In this document: positions 1-5,790 of the stretch, in pieces | Layout: every line of letters begins with the position of its first letter | Position numbering within the stretch: the first letter of the stretch is position 1 | Origin: Collinsella sp. | Lineage (GTDB): Bacteria; Actinomycetota; Coriobacteriia; Coriobacteriales; Coriobacteriaceae | NCBI GenBank assembly: GCA_019414265.1 | Contig: DXMJ01000050.1 | Coordinates: forward strand, 1 to 5,799 | Length of the DNA: 5,799 nt | Reading direction: 5' to 3' | Notes under the pieces: generated by a model | Seen by the model: the letters and a program-made list of their open reading frames with translations, nothing else | Databases searched by the model: none | What the model was told of the DNA's origin: nothing | Program-made: the position numbers and the translations under genes

Positions 1-57
1 GTAGAGCAGGAAACTTAATTACGCGCCGCTCCCCGCCCACGCCGGGCAAACCCTCCC

Positions 58-86
58 TTGTACTTTATCAAGGTAGAGTGTATGAT
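58..86 (+). promoter_or_regulatory. Candidate promoter of the amino acid ABC operon
   Basis: A TATGAT hexamer (81-86) matches the sigma-70 -10 consensus at five of six positions. It lies 17 bases downstream of TTGTAC (58-63), which keeps only the TTG of the -35 consensus. Transcription would start near 92-94, giving a leader of about 50 bases before the ATG at 143. The stretch 1-57 holds no gene I can recognise. Assignment is by consensus and spacing only. Confidence 0.5.
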
Positions 87-104
87 TCTGAACGTTACAT
101 GACT

Positions 105-124
105 CACTTTACTTAACTAAAGTG
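105..124. promoter_or_regulatory. 20-bp dyad, candidate operator in the operon leader
   Basis: CACTTTA (105-111) and TAAAGTG (118-124) form a perfect 7-bp inverted repeat around a 6-base centre. It sits just downstream of the predicted transcription start and 6 bases before the AAGGGGG ribosome binding site. The position suits a repressor operator that responds to amino acid supply, or a small RNA hairpin. No regulator gene lies in the window and I cannot match the dyad to a known operator family. Confidence 0.4.
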
Positions 125-142
125 CCATCAAGGGGGAATACC

Positions 143-1003
143 ATGAATACCGATATGTCTCGTCGTCAGTTTGTTGGTCTAGCCGGCTCGTTTGCCACGG
201 TGCTTGGCCTTGGTCTTGTCGGTTGTGGCGGCGGTGCCGGTAAGGGCTCTGCTGCCGGCTCTGCTGCGGCCAAGGATACGAAGGGTGCCGCGGAGTCCAA
301 GAAGCTCGTCGTGGGCTTTGACAAGTCCTATCCTCCGTATGGCTTTGTGGGCGACGATGGCGAGTACACCGGCTTTGATCTCGATCTTGCCAAGGCTGTT
401 GCCGATAAGCAGGGCTGGGAGGTCAAATACGAGGCCATCGATTGGGATGCCAAGGACACGCTGCTCAACTCCGGCGCCATCAACTGCATCTGGAACGGCT
501 TTACCATGGAGGGTCGCGAGGACGACTACACGTTCTCCGAGCCGTACATGCTCAACGAGCAGGTGCTGGTGGTAAAGAAGGATGCGGGCATCAAGAGCTG
601 GGACGATCTTGCCGGCAAGACCGTGATTACCCAGACCGATTCCGCTGCGCAGGATGTGCTCGAGGGTGACCAGAAGGATCTGGCGGCGACGTTTGCCACG
701 CTCGACACGATCGGCGAGTACAACACGGCCTTTATGCAGCTCGAGAGCGGCGCGGTCGATGCCGTGGCTTGCGACCTTTCGATTGCCCAGTATCAGCTTG
801 CCGCCAAGCCTGATGCTTATACGCAGCTTGATGAGCCGCTGTCCAGCGAGCACTACGCCGTCGGCTTTAAGAAGGGCGACACCAAGTCGGCCGACGCCGT
901 GACCGAGTCGCTCAAGGCACTCTATGAGGACGGCACGGTTAAGGACCTGTGCGACAAGTATTCAAGCTATGGTCTATCTTTCGATAATTGGGTGCTCAAG
1001 TAA
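143..1003 (+). CDS. Polar amino acid ABC transporter substrate-binding lipoprotein
   Basis: This 286-residue protein is the extracellular receptor of an amino acid importer (SBP_bac_3 type). The N-terminus carries a twin-arginine motif (S6-R7-R8-Q-F-V), a hydrophobic stretch and a lipobox LVGC ending at Cys28, so it is probably a Tat-exported, lipid-anchored protein. A Gly/Ala/Ser/Lys linker (about 29-53) leads into the binding domain. Family hallmarks are YPPYGF (63-68), GEYTGFDLDLA (73-83), and T121..R125 followed by TFSEPY (130-135). In this family the Arg normally pairs with the ligand carboxylate. I chose ATG 143 because AAGGGGG (130-136) lies 6 bases before it; an upstream in-frame GTG (122) precedes that site. 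The stop overlaps the permease ATG. The ligand cannot be read from sequence; glutamine, cystine or another polar amino acid are all possible. Confidence 0.93.
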   Translation: MNTDMSRRQFVGLAGSFATVLGLGLVGCGGGAGKGSAAGSAAAKDTKGAAESKKLVVGFDKSYPPYGFVGDDGEYTGFDLDLAKAVADKQGWEVKYEAIDWDAKDTLLNSGAINCIWNGFTMEGREDDYTFSEPYMLNEQVLVVKKDAGIKSWDDLAGKTVITQTDSAAQDVLEGDQKDLAATFATLDTIGEYNTAFMQLESGAVDAVACDLSIAQYQLAAKPDAYTQLDEPLSSEHYAVGFKKGDTKSADAVTESLKALYEDGTVKDLCDKYSSYGLSFDNWVLK

Positions 1004-1656
1004 TGTCTATTCAGGTCATGATGCAGATGCTTGGCCAGGGATTCTTGGTCAGTTTGCAGTTGTTTGTGCTGACGCTGCTCGGGTCGATTCCGCTGGGAAT
1101 TCCCGTGGCGTTTACGCGCATGAGCAAAATCGCGCCGCTTCGCTGGATTGCGCGCATCTACATTTCGGTCATGCGCGGTACGCCGCTCATGCTGCAGATG
1201 TTTGCCATCTACTTTGCCCCGTACTACGTGTTCGGCATTTCGCTTACGCCCGATTCCAAGTGGACGGCGTGCGTTGTGGCGTTCATCATCAACTACGCCG
1301 GCTACTTTGCCGAGATCTATCGCTCGGGCTTGCAGTCGATTCCGCGCGGTCAATACGAGGCAGCCGAGGTGCTGGGCTATTCGCGCATGCAGACGTTTCT
1401 GTATATCGTGATGCCGCAGGTCGCCAAGCGTATTCTGCCTGCGATGGGCAACGAGATCATCACGCTGGTCAAGGACACGTCGCTGGCGTTTGCCATTGGC
1501 GTGGGTGAGATGTTCTCGACGGCCAAGGCACTGGTCGCCTCGCAGGTGAGCATGGTGCCGTTTGCGATCGCGGCGTTGATCTACTGGGTCTTTAACTTTG
1601 TGGTCGAGATGCTGCTGGGCGCCGCCGAAAAGAAGCTGGACTATTATCATGACTAG
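1003..1656 (+). CDS. Amino acid ABC transporter permease (HisM/GlnP type)
   Basis: This 217-residue integral membrane protein would form the translocation channel, probably as a homodimer because no second permease gene is present. Hydrophobic segments lie near residues 14-38, 62-82, 88-107, 144-170 and 184-206. RGTPLMLQMF (58-67) is the typical polar amino acid permease motif. The cytoplasmic EAA loop that docks on the ATPase is clear: E119-A-A-E-V-L-G125, continuing to IVMPQ (135-139). The start ATG (1003-1005) overlaps the TAA of the binding-protein gene as TAATG, and no good Shine-Dalgarno precedes it. Translation is therefore likely coupled to the upstream gene. Length is normal for the family. 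A 173-base structured spacer separates it from its partner ATPase. Confidence 0.93.
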   Translation: MSIQVMMQMLGQGFLVSLQLFVLTLLGSIPLGIPVAFTRMSKIAPLRWIARIYISVMRGTPLMLQMFAIYFAPYYVFGISLTPDSKWTACVVAFIINYAGYFAEIYRSGLQSIPRGQYEAAEVLGYSRMQTFLYIVMPQVAKRILPAMGNEIITLVKDTSLAFAIGVGEMFSTAKALVASQVSMVPFAIAALIYWVFNFVVEMLLGAAEKKLDYYHD

Positions 1657-1829
1657 ATCGTTCCGCCGTTCTAGCGAACGGCGGACTGCTCGACGCTGCG
1701 CGCGTGCCTGACGGCCAATCTGCTCCTCAAACCGTCGCTTGCGTACAGAAGTACGCGGCGCTCCTCTTTCGAAGCACATTGTCTCGTCAGCCACACGCTC
1801 GCTGACTTCTCAAACACATGGAGGTTCCC
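1657..1829. other. Structured non-coding spacer inside the ABC operon, possible dispersed repeat
   Basis: No credible gene fills this gap between permease and ATPase. It contains three perfect hairpins: a 10-bp stem with a TAGC loop (1662-1671 with 1676-1685), a 6-bp stem with an AGAA loop (1741-1746 with 1751-1756), and a 6-bp stem with a 9-base loop (1786-1791 with 1801-1806). A weaker GACGG/CCGTC pairing spans 1710-1736. The first hairpin has no T-tract, so it is not a standard terminator. It could stabilise the upstream mRNA, lower ATPase expression relative to the binding protein, or be an inserted REP-like extragenic element. Repeat status is an inference, because only one copy is in view. 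Confidence 0.5.
1820..1824 (+). promoter_or_regulatory. Ribosome binding site that decides the ATPase start
   Basis: GGAGG lies 5 bases before GTG 1830. It begins inside the codon after ATG 1818, so it cannot serve that ATG. It is 20 bases from ATG 1845, which is too far for normal initiation. Confidence 0.6.
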
Positions 1830-2594
1830 GTGTTCGGAACGGTAATGATGATAACGAACGCGCGTAAGGCGTTTGGCGGCAATGAGGTGCTCAAGGATAT
1901 CTCACTCGAGGTAAAGCGCGGCGAGGTCGTGGCGATTATCGGGCCTTCGGGTGGCGGTAAGTCCACGCTGCTGCGGTGTGCCACGCTGCTCGAGACACTC
2001 GACGGAGGCTCGCTCTCGTTTGGTGACCTTGCCGTTGCGACGGATGCGGGTTCGGGCGCAGTCTATGCGAAGGGCGATGTGCCCAAGCAGGCGCGCTCGC
2101 GGTTTGGTCTGGTGTTTCAGAACTACAATCTGTTTCCGCACTATACCGTGATGAAAAACATCACCGATGCTCCGATTCGCGTGCTCAAGCGTCCGCGCGA
2201 GCAGGCGGAAGCCCGCGCTCACGAGCTGATTGCGCAGATGGGGCTTGTGGGCAACGAGAACAAGGTTCCGTGTGAGCTTTCGGGCGGTCAGCAGCAGCGC
2301 GTGAGTATTGCCCGCGCCCTAGCGCTCGACCCGGAGATCCTGTTCTTTGACGAGCCGACCTCGGCGCTCGACCCCGAGCTGACGGCCGAGGTGCTGCGTG
2401 TCATTAAGGACCTCGCTGCGCAGAACATGACGATGGTGATCGTGACCCACGCAATGCAGTTTGCGCGCGATGTTGCCGACCGCGTGGTCTTTATGGATGG
2501 CGGCCGCATTGTCGAGGAGGGGCCTGCCGATCAGGTCATCGATCATCCGCGCGAGCAACGTACCCGTGAGTTCTTGAGCCGTATCGAGGGATAG
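1830..2594 (+). CDS. Amino acid ABC transporter ATP-binding protein (GlnQ/HisP type)
   Basis: This cytoplasmic ATPase (254 residues from GTG 1830) powers the importer. All nucleotide-binding motifs are intact: Walker A GPSGGGKST (38-46), Q-loop Gln97, signature LSGGQ (150-154), Walker B ILFFDE (170-175) with catalytic Glu175, D-loop SALD (178-181) and switch His207 in VTHAMQ. The segment FQNYNLFPHYTV after the Q-loop is typical of polar amino acid ATPases. The frame is also open from ATG 1818 and has ATGs at 1845 and 1848, but the GGAGG at 1820-1824 best fits GTG 1830. The first residues before MMITNARKAFGG are not conserved family sequence, so the start is uncertain by a few codons. It is the last gene of the operon, with an intrinsic terminator starting 33 bases after its stop. 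Confidence 0.92.
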   Translation: MFGTVMMITNARKAFGGNEVLKDISLEVKRGEVVAIIGPSGGGKSTLLRCATLLETLDGGSLSFGDLAVATDAGSGAVYAKGDVPKQARSRFGLVFQNYNLFPHYTVMKNITDAPIRVLKRPREQAEARAHELIAQMGLVGNENKVPCELSGGQQQRVSIARALALDPEILFFDEPTSALDPELTAEVLRVIKDLAAQNMTMVIVTHAMQFARDVADRVVFMDGGRIVEEGPADQVIDHPREQRTREFLSRIEG

Positions 2595-2627
2595 GCTCAG
2601 GTATTTACTCAACTATTAATTGAGGCG

Positions 2628-2667
2628 AAGCCGCCGCAGGTCTTACGGTCTGTGGCGGCTTTTGTTT
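2628..2667 (+). terminator. Intrinsic terminator of the ABC operon
   Basis: AAGCCGCCGCAG (2628-2639) pairs with CTGTGGCGGCTT (2650-2661) to give a 12-bp stem with one G-U pair and a 10-base loop. A T-rich tail TTTTGTTT (2660-2667) follows. A small AT-rich dyad (CTCAA 2608-2612 with TTGAG 2620-2624) precedes it. Confidence 0.92.
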
Positions 2668-2700
2668 GCATCGACGGGGTTCAATAATCGCCTCACAAGC

Positions 2701-2730
2701 TTGTCTCTTCCTCTCGCCGCCTGTATTCAT
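2701..2730 (+). promoter_or_regulatory. Candidate promoter of the EF-G-like gene
   Basis: TTGTCT (2701-2706), four of six matches to the -35 consensus, is followed after 17 bases by TATTCA (2724-2729), a weak -10 hexamer. The start would fall near 2736 and leave a leader of about 165 bases. The terminator upstream means the EF-G-like gene needs its own promoter, and this is the best candidate I see between 2668 and 2903. Confidence 0.35.
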
Positions 2731-2748
2731 ACGTGCGCCGAAAGGTAT

Positions 2749-2887
2749 GCATGGACAGCCGCCCGTGAGGGTAGGGTGGTGGCATAGGACATTTGGAGGG
2801 TGAGTCGGCTCGGCTGCCGACCATGCTGCTCCCGGGATGGCACCGACCGCGAACTCTCCCCGTTGGCGTCGCGCATTGCGCGCGGCC
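2749..2887 (+). promoter_or_regulatory. Structured GC-rich 5' leader of the EF-G-like gene
   Basis: The leader can fold into several local helices. GCCGCCC (2758-2764) pairs with GGGTGGT (2774-2780) with two G-U pairs. GTCGGC (2804-2809) pairs with GCCGAC (2816-2821). CGCGC (2870-2874) pairs with GCGCG (2878-2882) across a 3-base loop. GCATGG (2749-2754) could pair with CCATGC (2821-2826) to close the first two. Further on, GGGA, TGGCACC and TCCC (2834-2860) resemble the antiterminator of a T-box, but the usual uninterrupted TGGNACCGCG is missing. TCTCC (2855-2859) could pair with the GGAGG of the ribosome binding site. It is a candidate translational control leader; I cannot assign it to a known riboswitch class. 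Confidence 0.4.
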
Positions 2888-2891
2888 CTGC

Positions 2892-2898
2892 AAGGAGG
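2892..2898 (+). promoter_or_regulatory. Ribosome binding site that decides the EF-G-like start
   Basis: A perfect AAGGAGG lies 5 bases before ATG 2904. It excludes the 37-residue in-frame extension back to TTG 2793, whose sequence is low-quality and unlike EF-G. Confidence 0.85.
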
Positions 2899-2903
2899 TC
2901 ATC

Positions 2904-4979
2904 ATGGGTGCTCCCAAGACCGGTAACGTAAGGAACGTGGTGCTCGTAGGCCAAGGCGGGGTGGGCAAGACTTCACTCGCCGAAGCCATGCTCCACCTTT
3001 CCGGCAAGACCGCCCGCCTGGGCGGCCACGACGGCACCAAGCCTACGCTCGACTATGACCCCGAAGAGGTCAAGCGTGCATTTTCCATCTCGACGACCAT
3101 CGCGCCGATCGACTGGAAGGGCGCGCGCATCAATGTGCTTGATGCCCCGTGCTACCCCGATTTTATCGGCGACGCCTTTGCCGCGATGAGCGTCTGCGAG
3201 ACGGCTCTGTTTGTGGTCGACGCCGAGGCCGGCCCACAGCCTACGACGGTTAAGCTCTGGTATGCCGCCGAGGACCTGCGTCTGGCGCGTGCGGTGTTCG
3301 TAAACCGCCTGTCGCGCTCCGAGGCCAGCTTTGCGACCACGATGGACCTGCTGCAGGAGCGCTTTGGCACGCGCCTGGGCGCCGTGACCCTTCCCTGGGG
3401 CGAGGGCGAGGACTTTGACGGCATCATCGACCTGGTGCGCATGAAGGCGCGCCATTGCAACGGAGCCGAAGCCGTTGAGTCGGAGATTCCCGAGGAGTAT
3501 CGTGCCCAGGCCGAGGAGGCCCATGACCATCTGTGCGAGTTGGTGGCCGAGGCCGACGATGAGCTGATGATGAAGTACTTGGAAGGCGAGGAGACGCTGA
3601 CGCAGGAGGAGCTTGAAGGCCTGCTGTCGAAGGCGATTGCCGAGCGCATATTTGTGCCGGTCTTTGCGGGCGATTGCATTAAGGAACAGGGCGTCAACTC
3701 GCTGATGGACGACATCGCCACATACTTCCCGGCGCCGACGGACTACGGCGAGATGCCGCTTATCGACGGTGATTCGCTCAAGATTTCGAGCGACGATGAC
3801 CGTCCGGTGGCGTTTGTGTTTAAGACCCTGGCCGATCCGCAGCAGGGTCGCATCAGCTTTATCAAGGTGCTGACGGGTACGCTTGAGCCGGGTCTTGAGC
3901 TGATCAACGCGCGCACGCGCAAGAGCGATCGTCTGGCTCACCTGTATGTGATGTGCGGCCGCGACATGACCGAGGTCGGTCACGCCTATGCCGGCGACAT
4001 TATCGTGGCGCCCAAGTTGGCGGCCGAGACGGGCGATACGCTCTCCATTACCGGCAAGGTCGAGGCTGCGGCGTTTAAGTTCCCCAACTCGCAGTACCGC
4101 ATTGCCATCGAGGCCGAGAATCGCGGCGACGAAGAGAAGCTCTACACGTTTATCGAGAAGGCCTGCAAGGCCGATCCGACCATGAGCATCGACCGCGACG
4201 AGGAGACCGGGCAGACTATCATCTCCGCCGTGGGTGAGGCGCAGGTTTCGGTGTTGCTTAACCGTTTGGAGGATCGCACCAAGGTCGTGGCCAAGAGCGT
4301 GCCGATCCGCATTCCGTATCGCGAGACCATCCGCCGCACGGCGAGCGCCCAGGGCCGCCACAAGAAGCAGACCGGTGGTGCCGGTCAGTACGGCGACTGC
4401 TGGCTGCGCGTGGAGCCGCTCATTGGGCCCGACGGCACGAGCGACGGCTATGAGTTTGTTGACGAGGTCGTGGGTGGCCGCATCCCGCGCTCGCTGATTC
4501 CCGCCGTGGACAAGGGCGTCCAGGAGACCATGAAGGACGGTATTATTGCCGGCTACCCGCTCACGGGCATTCGCGTCGCGGTGTACGACGGTTCGTATCA
4601 CAGCGTCGACTCCAACGAGATGGCGTTCCGCGCGGCGGCTCGCATCGGCCTGCGCAAGGCATGCGCCGATGCCGACCCCGTGGTGCTGGAGCCCATCGAG
4701 GAAATCACGGTGACGATCCCCGAGAGCTACGCCGGCGCCGTGATGGGCGACATCTCGGCCTCGCGCGGTCGCGTGACGGGCATGGAGACCGATGAGCGCG
4801 GAGACACCGTGGTCATCGCTCAAGCGCCGCTGGCCGAGCTGACGGATTACTCGACGCGTCTGCGCTCCATCACGCGCGGCACGGGTGACTTTACCATGAA
4901 GCCCGCCGGCTACGAGCAGGTTCCCTATGACGTTCAGGCCAAGCTGGTCGAGCGCTATGAGGAGGGTCGCGCCAAATAA
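2904..4979 (+). CDS. Elongation factor G-like protein with a degenerate GTPase domain
   Basis: This 691-residue protein has the full EF-G layout: G domain with G' insert (about 1-270), domain II (about 295-383), III (about 392-466), IV (about 467-590) and V (about 595-680). Domains II-V are well preserved, including KKQTGGAGQYG and the domain IV tip GSYHSVDS (563-570), so binding at the ribosomal A site is plausible. The P-loop is intact (GQGGVGKTS, 16-24). Other G motifs are not: G3 reads D80-A-P-C83-Y84 instead of DTPGH, G4 reads N134-R-L-S137 instead of NKxD, and G5 reads G256-D-C258 instead of GSA. The switch I region has KRAFSI (57-62) where EF-G has ERGITI. It is thus probably not the housekeeping translocase but a paralog akin to actinobacterial FusA2, perhaps a weak or altered GTPase. 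Its role is unknown; a ribosome-linked stress or recycling function is inference. It is flanked by terminators and probably monocistronic. Confidence 0.88.
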   Translation: MGAPKTGNVRNVVLVGQGGVGKTSLAEAMLHLSGKTARLGGHDGTKPTLDYDPEEVKRAFSISTTIAPIDWKGARINVLDAPCYPDFIGDAFAAMSVCETALFVVDAEAGPQPTTVKLWYAAEDLRLARAVFVNRLSRSEASFATTMDLLQERFGTRLGAVTLPWGEGEDFDGIIDLVRMKARHCNGAEAVESEIPEEYRAQAEEAHDHLCELVAEADDELMMKYLEGEETLTQEELEGLLSKAIAERIFVPVFAGDCIKEQGVNSLMDDIATYFPAPTDYGEMPLIDGDSLKISSDDDRPVAFVFKTLADPQQGRISFIKVLTGTLEPGLELINARTRKSDRLAHLYVMCGRDMTEVGHAYAGDIIVAPKLAAETGDTLSITGKVEAAAFKFPNSQYRIAIEAENRGDEEKLYTFIEKACKADPTMSIDRDEETGQTIISAVGEAQVSVLLNRLEDRTKVVAKSVPIRIPYRETIRRTASAQGRHKKQTGGAGQYGDCWLRVEPLIGPDGTSDGYEFVDEVVGGRIPRSLIPAVDKGVQETMKDGIIAGYPLTGIRVAVYDGSYHSVDSNEMAFRAAARIGLRKACADADPVVLEPIEEITVTIPESYAGAVMGDISASRGRVTGMETDERGDTVVIAQAPLAELTDYSTRLRSITRGTGDFTMKPAGYEQVPYDVQAKLVERYEEGRAK

Positions 4980-5014
4980 CGTGTGGTTTTGTCTGCAATG
5001 TAGGTGCTGACGAA

Positions 5015-5049
5015 AAGGCCGCCCTGGGCAACCGGGGCGGCCTTATTTG
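5015..5049. terminator. Bidirectional intrinsic terminator with GNRA loop
   Basis: AAGGCCGCCCTGG (5015-5027) pairs with CCGGGGCGGCCTT (5032-5044), a 13-bp stem with one G-U pair, around a GCAA tetraloop (5028-5031). On the + strand TTATTTG follows, ending the EF-G-like transcript. On the - strand the stem is followed by TTTTCG, so it can also stop transcription arriving from the nuclease side. It lies between convergent genes. Confidence 0.9.
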
Positions 5050-5079
5050 ATCCTTTGGGGACGGAGGAAAACGGATCAA
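5047..5079. repeat. Extragenic palindrome, possible REP-like element
   Basis: TTGATCC (5047-5053) and GGATCAA (5073-5079) are perfect 7-bp inverted arms around a 19-base centre containing TTTGGGGACGGAGG. The left arm abuts the terminator. On the - strand it forms a hairpin just after the nuclease stop. Its form suggests a dispersed extragenic element, but only one copy is visible, so this is inference. The remaining 5080-5107 shows nothing recognisable. Confidence 0.45.
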
Positions 5080-5107
5080 TTTAGGTTTTGGGGCAGCTTG
5101 GTCGGCC

Positions 5108-5745
5108 CTAGTCTCCCGAGGTCTGATTGCGGCCGGTGGCGTAGTCGATCTGCACATGCGGCTGCAGGTTGTAGCAGTATACGTGGAAGCAGAGGGTCTT
5201 GCCGTGGTCCTCGACCGATTGCGCCTCAAGGCGCACGCCGCGGCAGACAAGTTCCTCTTCGTTATACATGGGCGTGACGCGGTAGAGCACGTGGTTGCCC
5301 GTTTCGCGGATGTAGTCGAGAATCTGCTCCTCAAACGGTAGCATGCCCGTCTCGTTGAGATAGCGCGTGCCGGTGAGGAGATTCTTGCGGTTGGCGTTTT
5401 CGCCGCAGAGCGACCAGGCGATAAGGTGGCAGCGGTTGTAGAGGCTCTGGCCCGGAATAAAGTCGTAGCGCTGCTGATGCCATCCGGCGGGATGGATGCG
5501 CGAGATATCGCCGCGCTTGCCTTGACCGAGCGATTCGGGGCCCACGCAGGCGAGCGCTTTGCGAGTGCGGCCCAGGCTGTCGAGCTTGGAGAACTTCTTA
5601 AAGCAGCCCTCTTCGGTGGCGCGATCGTATTCATCGAGTGTGAATGACGGCGTGCCGAGCGGGTGCGTGCTGTCGGCGCGAAGGGCAACGTAGGGGTTGC
5701 CGGCATAGTCGGGAATGCTGCTGAGATAAACACCGCGGGCGCGGT
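5108..5745 (-). pseudogene. DNA-entry (EndA-like) DNA/RNA non-specific nuclease, 5'-truncated
   Basis: Read from 5745 down to the TAG at 5110-5108, the frame gives 211 codons of an Endonuclea_NS_2-type nuclease. Signs are LYNRCHL with the likely catalytic His106 (codon 5428-5426; family members have DRGH or NRxH), GENANRKNLLTGTRY (114-128) with the expected metal-binding Asn region, GMLPFE (133-138), NHVLYRVTPMY, the SVEDHGK segment, and a normal C-terminal end IDYATG. The family domain begins about VYLSSIPDYAGNPY (5-18), so the catalytic domain is nearly whole. There is no ATG, GTG or TTG in frame from 5745 to the GTG at 5545, and no signal peptide, although such nucleases are normally exported. 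Starting at 5545 would drop about 66 conserved-region residues. The break coincides with an apparent insertion-sequence end at 5746. Probably a disrupted gene; it could also be a fusion if a start is supplied from outside. Confidence 0.78.
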
Positions 5746-5751
5746 TGAACT

Positions 5752-5790
5752 GCCTCCCATTTCCTGGACATGAGAAATGGGAGGCTTTTT
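5752..5790 (+). promoter_or_regulatory. Terminator-like hairpin at the IS end that contains the transposase RBS
   Basis: GCCTCCCATTTC (5752-5763) pairs perfectly with GAAATGGGAGGC (5774-5785), followed by TTTTT (5786-5790). The right arm holds GGGAGG (5779-5784), the Shine-Dalgarno for ATG 5791. The hairpin could stop incoming transcription and hide the ribosome binding site on read-through mRNA. Confidence 0.6.

Noticed and set aside
1..40. GTAGAGCAGG at the left edge resembles the D-arm of a tRNA.
   Set aside because: No anticodon stem, T-arm or acceptor stem follows in 10-90.
1662..1690. Hairpin after the permease as an intrinsic terminator.
   Set aside because: The 10-bp stem is strong but no T-tract follows; CTGCTCGACG comes next, and the ATPase lacks a visible promoter of its own.
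967..1794. Long open frame on the - strand across the permease and spacer.
   Set aside because: It is antisense to a clear permease, is rich in Arg/His in a way typical of shadow frames, and shows no domain.
2735..2760. GCGCCGAAAGG in the leader resembles the core of a glycine riboswitch.
   Set aside because: The following GGGCAA-like part and the paired CTCTCA element are not at the right distance or order, and an EF-G-like gene is not a glycine-related target.
2747..2803. Short upstream ORFs in the leader, for example from ATG 2747 (18 codons) or ATG 2751 (5 codons).
   Set aside because: Only a weak AAAGG precedes them and there is no run of a single regulatory amino acid codon, so an attenuator peptide is not supported.
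2793..2903. 37-residue N-terminal extension of the EF-G-like protein from TTG 2793.
   Set aside because: ATG 2904 has a perfect AAGGAGG and EF-G homology starts right after it. Only the ATG 2823 variant is kept as a low-interest possibility.
2973..4823. 616-codon open frame on the - strand opposite the EF-G-like gene.
   Set aside because: It is a GC-driven shadow; the + strand frame has clear EF-G homology over its full length.
4891..5760. 289-codon - strand frame overlapping the nuclease.
   Set aside because: Low-complexity Ala/Arg/Ser/Pro protein in a different frame; the nuclease frame carries the family motifs, and this one also runs over the terminator and the end of the EF-G-like gene.
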